From: Bacillota bacterium
Lineage (GTDB): Bacteria; Bacillota; Clostridia; Peptostreptococcales; Anaerovoracaceae
Assembly (NCBI GenBank): GCA_016302925.1
Contig: JAEDMR010000005.1
Span: 1 to 24,770, forward strand
DNA: 24,770 nt
Direction of reading: 5' to 3'
A program made the position numbers and the translations under genes. The notes beneath the pieces were generated by a model. It worked only from the letters and a program-made list of their open reading frames with translations. It searched no databases and had not been told where the DNA came from. This document shows, piece by piece, positions 24,609 through 24,770 of this stretch. Numbering within the stretch: the first letter of the stretch is position 1; every line of letters starts with the position of its first letter.

Positions 24609-24651
24609 GTTTTCCGGCCGGCTTTTCCCCTCGGGAAACCGAACCGGAAAC
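24609..24651 (-). other. Stable hairpin in the asnS leader
   Basis: Minus strand nested hairpin: outer arms TTTCCGG...CCGGAAA extended by CGG/CCGG, inner arms TTTCCC-GAG-GGGAAA. It sits between the predicted transcription start and the ribosome binding site but has no T-run after it, so it is not an intrinsic terminator. I see no T-box AGGGTGGNACCGCG sequence here. Confidence 0.6.
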
Positions 24652-24664
24652 TCCCGTCCCTTTT

Positions 24665-24694
24665 ATTATAGTGTACCCACCGTCCGGAAGTCAA
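24665..24694 (-). promoter_or_regulatory. Strong sigma-A-like promoter of asnS
   Basis: Minus strand TTGACT (24689-24694), 18-base spacer, TATAAT (24665-24670). Predicted start near 24658 gives a leader of about 75 bases. The 76 bases beyond it, to the window end, are AT-rich and show nothing I can name. Confidence 0.85.
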
Positions 24695-24770
24695 CATGAA
24701 TTATCTTTTATACTTTTTCGTAGATTGCAATAATAAGTTGAACATTGATAATTAAAAATCCACATCACGA

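Noticed and set aside
24582..24770. T-box riboswitch before asnS
   Set aside because: No T-box consensus or terminator/antiterminator pair is present in the leader or the bases up to the window end.

Overview
The window looks like chromosome of a Gram-positive anaerobe of class Clostridia (Bacillota). The grounds are strong GGAGG-type ribosome binding sites, clostridial-style secreted proteins with fibronectin III repeats, a lipoprotein binding protein, the oxygen-independent (cbi) cobalamin pathway and sigma-A-like promoters. I cannot assign a family or genus. Base composition looks even along the window, and I see no transposase, integrase, tRNA, rRNA or CRISPR array.

Region 1 (about 16300 down to 1, minus strand) is one long operon. 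A sigma-A-like promoter (16269-16297) feeds a cobalamin riboswitch (about 16040-16240) and an intrinsic terminator (15972-16004). Then follow, in transcription order: an exported CbiK-type chelatase with surface domains; a secreted protein with one binding module and two FnIII domains; a membrane-anchored receptor with two binding modules and a half substrate-binding-protein fold; a lipoprotein substrate-binding protein, FecCD permease and FecE-like ATPase; then the cytosolic corrin-ring enzymes CbiD, CbiL, CbiF, CbiG, CbiH, a CbiJ-CbiE-CbiT fusion and CbiA, which is cut by the window edge. Most genes overlap or abut, so they should be co-transcribed and translationally coupled, and repressed by cobalamin. 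CbiC and later steps (CbiP, CbiB, CobU/S/T) are not here and may lie beyond coordinate 1.

Region 2 (16311-19283, minus) holds an EF-G-like GTPase with its own promoter and terminator, and an EamA-family transporter. A small GIY-YIG protein (19488-19778, plus) is the only plus-strand gene; a two-way terminator separates it from region 3.

Region 3 (19870-24770, minus) holds asnS with a strong promoter, an intrinsic terminator, an ABC-F ATPase with one degenerate ATP site, and a YtcJ-like amidohydrolase immediately downstream.

The most interesting part is 9901-15910. Under B12 control, the operon makes a chelatase that is predicted to work outside the cell, together with two surface proteins sharing the same small beta-rich module and an ABC importer. 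This suggests extracellular capture, and perhaps metal exchange, of a tetrapyrrole or metal before import, attached to B12 synthesis. That functional reading is inference; the architecture is visible in the sequence.
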